DNA of 19,307 bases from positions 1 to 19,307 of the forward strand of contig DASZOV010000014.1 of the NCBI GenBank assembly GCA_035550595.1, read 5' to 3'. The notes below the pieces were generated by a model. It saw only the letters and a program-made list of their open reading frames with translations. It ran no database searches and had not been told where the DNA came from. Of the stretch, positions 15,781 to 19,307 are shown one piece after another. Made by a program: the position numbers and the translations under genes. Each line of letters begins with the position of its first letter. Within the stretch, counting starts at the first letter, position 1. Source of the stretch: CALFMR01 sp035550595. Its GTDB lineage: Bacteria > Acidobacteriota > Vicinamibacteria > Vicinamibacterales > SCN-69-37.

Positions 15781-17061
15781 CTATTCGATCTCCAGCAGGT
15801 CCTCGACCCGCTTGGACGGGCGGCGGAGAATGACGCCCCGGTGCGCCGAGGTGATGAAGTTGACGAGGTAGGTGACCTCGGGCGCGGCCAGGGTCGGGTC
15901 GTGCTCGATCAGTTCGAGCGCCCGGCTCGTGTTGTGCTGGACGAGGTGCCGGTAGGCGCGCCGCAGCTTGTCGATGAGCTCGGGGCTGAACCCGCGCCGC
16001 GCCAGGCCGATCGTGTTGACGCCGTAAATGCGTGCGCGATTGCCGACCGTGCGCGCGTACGGCAACGCGTCGCGCGTCACGACGGTGTACCCGCCGATGA
16101 ACGCGTGCCGGCCGACGCGGCAGAACTGGTGCACGCCCGAGTAGGCGCTGATCGTCGCGAAGTCCTCCACGCGCACGTGGCCGCCGAGCGTGGCGGCGTT
16201 GCCGAAGATCGTCGCGTTGCCGACGTGGCAGTCATGCGCGACGTGCGCGTAGGCCATGAACAGATTGTGATCGCCGATGCTCGTCACGCCACCGCCGCCG
16301 GCCGTGCCGCGATGGATCGTCACGAACTCGCGGAACACGTTCTGCCGCCCGATGACGAGCTCGGTCGGCTCACCCCGGAACTTCAGATCCTGCGGCGCCA
16401 TGCCGACCGACGCGAACGGATAGATCTCGGTGTCGTCGCCGATCGTCGTGTGGCCGTCGATGACGGCCGACGCGCCGATGCGGCATCGCTGGCCCAGCAC
16501 GACGTCGGGCCCGACCGTGGCGTACGGCCCGATGACCGTGCCCTCGCCCACCTCGGCGTCGGGATGCACGATCGCCGTGGGATGAATCGAGACGCCGGTC
16601 GTCCGCGCGGCCGGCAGCGCAATCGACACGGCGTCGGCGCGACGCGGCTCGATCGCGATGACGAGATCCGCTTCGGCGACGACCTGCCCGTCGACCGACG
16701 CAACGGCCGCCGCGCGCGCGATGCGCCGGCGGCGGCGCCCCATGACGACCTCGAGCTGCAGCCGATCGCCGGGCACGACCTGACGGCGGAACTTGGCCTT
16801 GTCGACGCCGCGCAGCCACGCGCGCTCGCCCGCGGCCGAGAGCCCCGCGAGGAGCAGCGTCGCCACCTGCACCAGCGACTCGATCATGAGCACGCCGGGC
16901 ATGAGCGGCGTGCCCGGAAAGTGCCCCTGGAAGAACTCTTCGCTGACGGTGACGTTCTTGACGGCAACGATCCGCCGTCCCGGCTCGTGACGCGTCACGG
17001 CGTCGACCAGCACGGACGGATACCGATAGGACAGCCGGTCGAGGACAGACGGAATGTGCAT
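15781..17061 (-). CDS. Fused FabZ-LpxA: 3-hydroxyacyl-ACP dehydratase and UDP-GlcNAc acyltransferase
   Basis: The 426-residue product fuses two enzymes that are usually encoded by adjacent genes. Residues 1 to about 145 are FabZ: the catalytic His47 in GHFPGTPLMPGVL and Glu61 in MIESLVQ are present, though the PHRYP-type motif reads SYRYP. Residues from about 158 onward are LpxA: left-handed beta-helix hexapeptides begin at SIHPTAIVHPDA. QDLKFRGEPTE and VTIHRGT match LpxA, and the catalytic His276 is in AHVAHDC. The last 60 residues form the usual helical cap. FabZ dehydrates 3-hydroxyacyl-ACP while LpxA transfers the same 3-hydroxyacyl chain to UDP-GlcNAc, so the two compete for a substrate. 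The ATG at 17061 begins FabZ; the frame to 17160 adds 33 unrelated residues. Confidence 0.93.
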   Translation of the reverse strand: MHIPSVLDRLSYRYPSVLVDAVTRHEPGRRIVAVKNVTVSEEFFQGHFPGTPLMPGVLMIESLVQVATLLLAGLSAAGERAWLRGVDKAKFRRQVVPGDRLQLEVVMGRRRRRIARAAAVASVDGQVVAEADLVIAIEPRRADAVSIALPAARTTGVSIHPTAIVHPDAEVGEGTVIGPYATVGPDVVLGQRCRIGASAVIDGHTTIGDDTEIYPFASVGMAPQDLKFRGEPTELVIGRQNVFREFVTIHRGTAGGGGVTSIGDHNLFMAYAHVAHDCHVGNATIFGNAATLGGHVRVEDFATISAYSGVHQFCRVGRHAFIGGYTVVTRDALPYARTVGNRARIYGVNTIGLARRGFSPELIDKLRRAYRHLVQHNTSRALELIEHDPTLAAPEVTYLVNFITSAHRGVILRRPSKRVEDLLEIE

Positions 17062-17160
17062 CACCGAAAGGGCCGGCCGGGCCGCGCGAGACGCGGCGAG
17101 CGCCGCAGTCACGCGGCGTTCACCGTCCACGCGAACACTGGCACGCGCGCCAGGCCGCAA

Positions 17161-17829
17161 CTACTTGCCCGCAGGAGCGGGCGCGGGCGTCGCTGGCGCA
17201 CCGGCCGTCGCCGTCGGCGCGACGGCATCGAGACGCTTGATGACTTCGTCGGACAGGTCCAGACCCGGCTGCGCGGCCGCAATCGCGTCACCCGTGACGA
17301 ACACCATCCAGAGCTTCTTCTCGGCGCGAACCTGTTCGACGATGGGCAGCACCTTCTGGCCGAACTCATCCAGCAACTGCTGGTTGAGCGTCTGCATGTC
17401 AGTGTCGCGCTGCTGGGTGAGGAACTGCAGCTCGTTCTGCATCTTGGCGAGATCCGCGTTCTTCTGCGCGAGGACGTTCGGCGCCCAGACGCTCTGGTTG
17501 GTCTGAATCTCCTGCTGCGCCTGTTGAATCGCCCGGTTCTTGGTGGCGAGCTCGGTGTTCTTGCTGTCGCTCAACTGCCGTAGTTGCTCGGTCCCCGCCT
17601 TGCCGAGCTTCGACTCGGACACGATGTACTGCATGTTCACGTAGCCGATGCGCGCATCGGCGGGAAACGGCACGGCCGCGGGCGCGGCGGGCGCCGGCGT
17701 CGTCGTGGCCGGCGGCGTGGCCGGAGACGGCGCCTGCTTGGCAGCAGACGCCTGCGGTGCCGCGGCAGCGGCAGCCGACGGGCCCACCACGAGGGCACCC
17801 AGGGCAATCGCGATCATCATGCGCTTCAT
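17161..17829 (-). CDS. skp: Skp/OmpH-family periplasmic chaperone
   Basis: The 222-residue protein starts with a Sec signal peptide (MKRMMIAIALGALVVG, cleavage probably in the Ala-rich run at 19-25). An Ala/Pro/Thr-rich linker (about 26-55) follows. The OmpH domain begins at ARIGYVNMQYIVSES (59-73), the normal opening of Skp. Residues about 80-170 are a Gln/Lys-rich coiled coil (tentacle). The C-terminus ends in another Ala/Pro tail (205-222). Skp holds unfolded outer membrane proteins on the way to BamA. The ATG at 17829 follows an AAGGTG Shine-Dalgarno-like sequence at 17844-17839, 9 nt away; an earlier start at 17898 lacks signal-peptide character. Its place next to bamA and the lpx genes is classical. 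The low-complexity linkers are longer than in E. coli Skp. Confidence 0.88.
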   Translation of the reverse strand: MKRMMIAIALGALVVGPSAAAAAAPQASAAKQAPSPATPPATTTPAPAAPAAVPFPADARIGYVNMQYIVSESKLGKAGTEQLRQLSDSKNTELATKNRAIQQAQQEIQTNQSVWAPNVLAQKNADLAKMQNELQFLTQQRDTDMQTLNQQLLDEFGQKVLPIVEQVRAEKKLWMVFVTGDAIAAAQPGLDLSDEVIKRLDAVAPTATAGAPATPAPAPAGK

Positions 17830-18180
17830 CACTGTTGGCACCTTGACTGAAAATCGTTCAGCGGCCGCCTGGCCGCCCATCGCCCCGACACGGAGCACTA
17901 CATCCTACCAAACACCACCGTGACCGGTGCGGCACGCAATAGGAGTATTGACGGCTCGCCGCGTCGGCTGGTCTTCCCGCCGATCCGACCCGTTCGCATC
18001 GTCCGGCGTCTGAACGAGGGCCCGTCCGGCCCAGTGTCACCGGCCGTGGCCGGCGCCCGTCCGCGCGGGGACAACGGCCGGCCGGCGCGGAAAGCCGCAC
18101 ACCGCGCGCGGATTGCCGGGTAGACTGATGACTGCCGGCACGAACGTTGCTGTTCCTGGCGGCACTTTCGAGGAGTAGGC
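17830..18180. other. 351-nt divergent intergenic region between skp and the lipoprotein gene
   Basis: No gene was found in this stretch. It must hold promoters in both directions. For skp, an extended -10-like TGGTAGGAT ends at 17902 on the minus strand, without a convincing -35. For the plus-strand lipoprotein, TAGACT at 18121-18126 is a weak -10 candidate. A small inverted repeat, CTGAA-N5-TTCAG at 17847-17861, lies just before skp and could be an operator, though chance is not excluded. A GAGGAG ribosome binding site at 18170-18175 serves the lipoprotein gene. Confidence 0.35.
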
Positions 18181-18612
18181 ATGCCACGTCCGTTTCTCGC
18201 ACGGCTCCTGTGCCTGGCCGTCGTCGCCGCGTTCGGCGCCGGCTGCGACAACAGCTCGACCACCCCGCCGACCACCCCGACACCCGATCCGGTCACCGAG
18301 CCGCCGTTCACCGGCACGCTCCAGACCAACGGCGCGCAGACCTACACCTTCGCCGTCACCGACATCGGCAGCGTGACGGCCACGCTTGCTTCGCTCGATC
18401 CCGATCCGGACGGCAGCGCCGTCGTCAGTCTGGCGCTCGGCGCATGGGATGGCACGGCCTGCCAGATCAATCTGGCCAATGACGCGGCGCACGCCGGCGC
18501 CGTGCTCACGGCGTCGGCCACGACGACCGGCCTGGCCTGCGCGCGGATCGCCGATCCCAACGGCCAGATCACGACCCCGCTCGCCTTCGTCGTCAACATC
18601 GTCCACTTCTGA
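18181..18612 (+). CDS. Small putative lipoprotein with PPC-like beta-sandwich domain
   Basis: This is the only plus-strand gene in the window. The 143-residue product starts with a signal peptide (Arg at 3 and 8, hydrophobic 9-18) ending in a lipobox-like FGAGC with Cys22 as the lipidation site; Gly at -3 is unusual. Asp23 follows the cysteine, which in Enterobacteria favours inner membrane retention. A Thr/Pro linker (25-40) leads to a domain of about 100 residues. Its GTLQTNGAQTYTFAV, GSVTATLASL and ALGAWDGTACQ segments resemble pre-peptidase C-terminal (PPC) type beta-sandwich domains. Cys94 and Cys120 may form a disulfide. A strong GAGGAG ribosome binding site is 5 nt before the ATG. Function is unknown. 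Confidence 0.75.
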   Translation: MPRPFLARLLCLAVVAAFGAGCDNSSTTPPTTPTPDPVTEPPFTGTLQTNGAQTYTFAVTDIGSVTATLASLDPDPDGSAVVSLALGAWDGTACQINLANDAAHAGAVLTASATTTGLACARIADPNGQITTPLAFVVNIVHF

Positions 18613-18619
18613 GACAGTC

Positions 18620-18654
18620 GCGCCGGCGGCCATTGGCTCGCGTGGCCCCGGCGC
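18620..18654 (+). terminator. Strong hairpin just after the lipoprotein gene
   Basis: GCGCCGGCGGCCA (18620-18632) pairs with TGGCCCCGGCGC (18643-18654), giving 12 base pairs with one bulged base and a 10-nt loop. It starts 8 nt after the stop codon. No T-run follows, so it may be a factor-assisted terminator or an mRNA 3'-end stabiliser rather than a classical intrinsic terminator. Confidence 0.55.
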
Positions 18655-18692
18655 GCGATACGACTGGCCGCGCGTCGTTCCACGCGCGCGGT

Positions 18693-18767
18693 GGAGTCAG
18701 CTCTTGTCTTGAATTGACGTACGGCCAACTCGAGATTTCAGCCGTACGTCATTCACGATCTGACTCC
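18693..18767. repeat. Nested palindrome resembling a REP element
   Basis: Two sets of perfect arms are nested. The outer arms are GGAGTCAG (18693-18700) and CTGACTCC (18760-18767). The inner arms are TGACGTACGGC (18715-18725) and GCCGTACGTCA (18741-18751) with a 15-nt spacer. The segment is less GC-rich than its surroundings and lies between convergent genes. The layout and the AGTCAG...CTTGAATTGACGTACG composition resemble repetitive extragenic palindromes moved by REP-associated tyrosine transposases. Only one copy is in the window, so repeat status is inferred. Confidence 0.55.
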
Positions 18768-18850
18768 GCCGTCCCCACCAAGATCTGCCCCCACCGGGCC
18801 CAGCGACTTCGGCCGGAGGAGGGCTCGCGGGGCACGGCGAATCCGATCGG

Positions 18851-19307
18851 TCAGAACGTCGTGCCCACGGCGAACCGGAAGGTGAACCGCGGCGTCTGCA
18901 CCAGGTTGTTGTTGAGCACACCGAACCGCTGCGGATTGTAGGCCGCAATGAGCCGGAACGGGATGTTGAGCACCGGCAGGAAGAAGCGGACTTCGAGACC
19001 CGTCGATGTCTTGAACGCGCTCGTGTCGCCGATCGTGATCGGATGGATCGCACCGGGCTCGACGAACATGTTCTGCTGGACGTACGGGCTCAGGAGGAAC
19101 GGGATGCTCGGCACCGCTACGCCGATGACCGGCTCCTTCCAGCCGAAGCTCTGGCCGATGTCGCGCACCTGCCCCGCGTCGTAGAACAACACGAGCCGCG
19201 CCTGCGGCACGATGTTGATGTAGTACTCCGCGTTGAAGGTCATCTCCTTGTTGCCGCCGACGAGCACGCCCGACTGCGGGTCGCGCGGCGAGATCGTGCG
19301 GATGTCG
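18851..19307 (-). CDS. bamA: Outer membrane protein assembly factor BamA (3' part, cut by window edge)
   Basis: This is the last 151 complete codons of a gene that begins beyond the window end. The in-frame GTG at 19267 is internal, since the frame stays open to the edge with RTISPRDPQSG upstream. That segment and GGNKEMTFNAEY match the late barrel strands of BamA. FYDAGQV, TSTGLEVRFFLPVLNIPFRLI and a final strand ending RFAVGTTF with a C-terminal Phe follow; this is the outer membrane beta-signal. BamA is the barrel subunit that folds and inserts outer membrane proteins. TamA shares this fold, but the skp and lpx neighbours favour BamA. The gene ends convergently with the lipoprotein gene, unlike the usual bamA-skp head-to-tail order. 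Confidence 0.87.
   Translation of the reverse strand, partial: DIRTISPRDPQSGVLVGGNKEMTFNAEYYINIVPQARLVLFYDAGQVRDIGQSFGWKEPVIGVAVPSIPFLLSPYVQQNMFVEPGAIHPITIGDTSAFKTSTGLEVRFFLPVLNIPFRLIAAYNPQRFGVLNNNLVQTPRFTFRFAVGTTF

Noticed and set aside
15409..17583. Plus-strand open frame of 724 codons
   Set aside because: It is antisense to lpxI, fabZ-lpxA and skp and has no motifs or plausible start context.

Overview
The window is GC-rich bacterial chromosome from a Gram-negative (diderm) organism. It carries lipid A genes, the end of a BamA gene, a Skp/OmpH chaperone gene and a futalosine-route menaquinone cluster. High GC, futalosine menaquinone, an lpx cluster with LpxI and a small PPC-like lipoprotein together suggest Acidobacteriota, perhaps the Vicinamibacteria group. 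That placement is inference; no rRNA or other marker is present. All genes but one lie on the minus strand, so the biological reading order runs from high to low coordinates.

Envelope block (19307 to 14015): the 3' part of bamA, then an inverted islet holding one plus-strand lipoprotein gene with a strong hairpin and a REP-like palindrome behind it. After that come skp/ompH, a fused fabZ-lpxA gene, lpxI and a Gfo/Idh/MocA dehydrogenase. lpxD, often found between skp and fabZ, is absent here.

Menaquinone block (13919 to 6013): ubiD/mqnL, an MqnE-like gene, mqnA, mqnC, an aminodeoxyfutalosine deaminase gene (mqnX type), ubiA/mqnP, ubiX/mqnM and menG. These genes are closely packed or overlapping, and a candidate promoter lies in front of ubiD. 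They cover chorismate to 3-enolpyruvylbenzoate, deamination of aminodeoxyfutalosine, cyclisation, prenylation, decarboxylation with its prFMN cofactor supply, and final methylation. MqnB and MqnD are not in the window. The gene in the mqnE position encodes an intact MqnE-like protein from which the radical-SAM iron-sulfur loop has been precisely lost. This is the most striking observation.

Housekeeping block (5911 to 70): a TonB-type protein overlapping miaA, a dGTPase-like HD phosphohydrolase, then yceD (DUF177), rpmF, plsX and fabG. This last set is the common fatty-acid cluster, but without fabH and fabD between plsX and fabG. No tRNA, rRNA, CRISPR array, insertion sequence or phage gene was seen.
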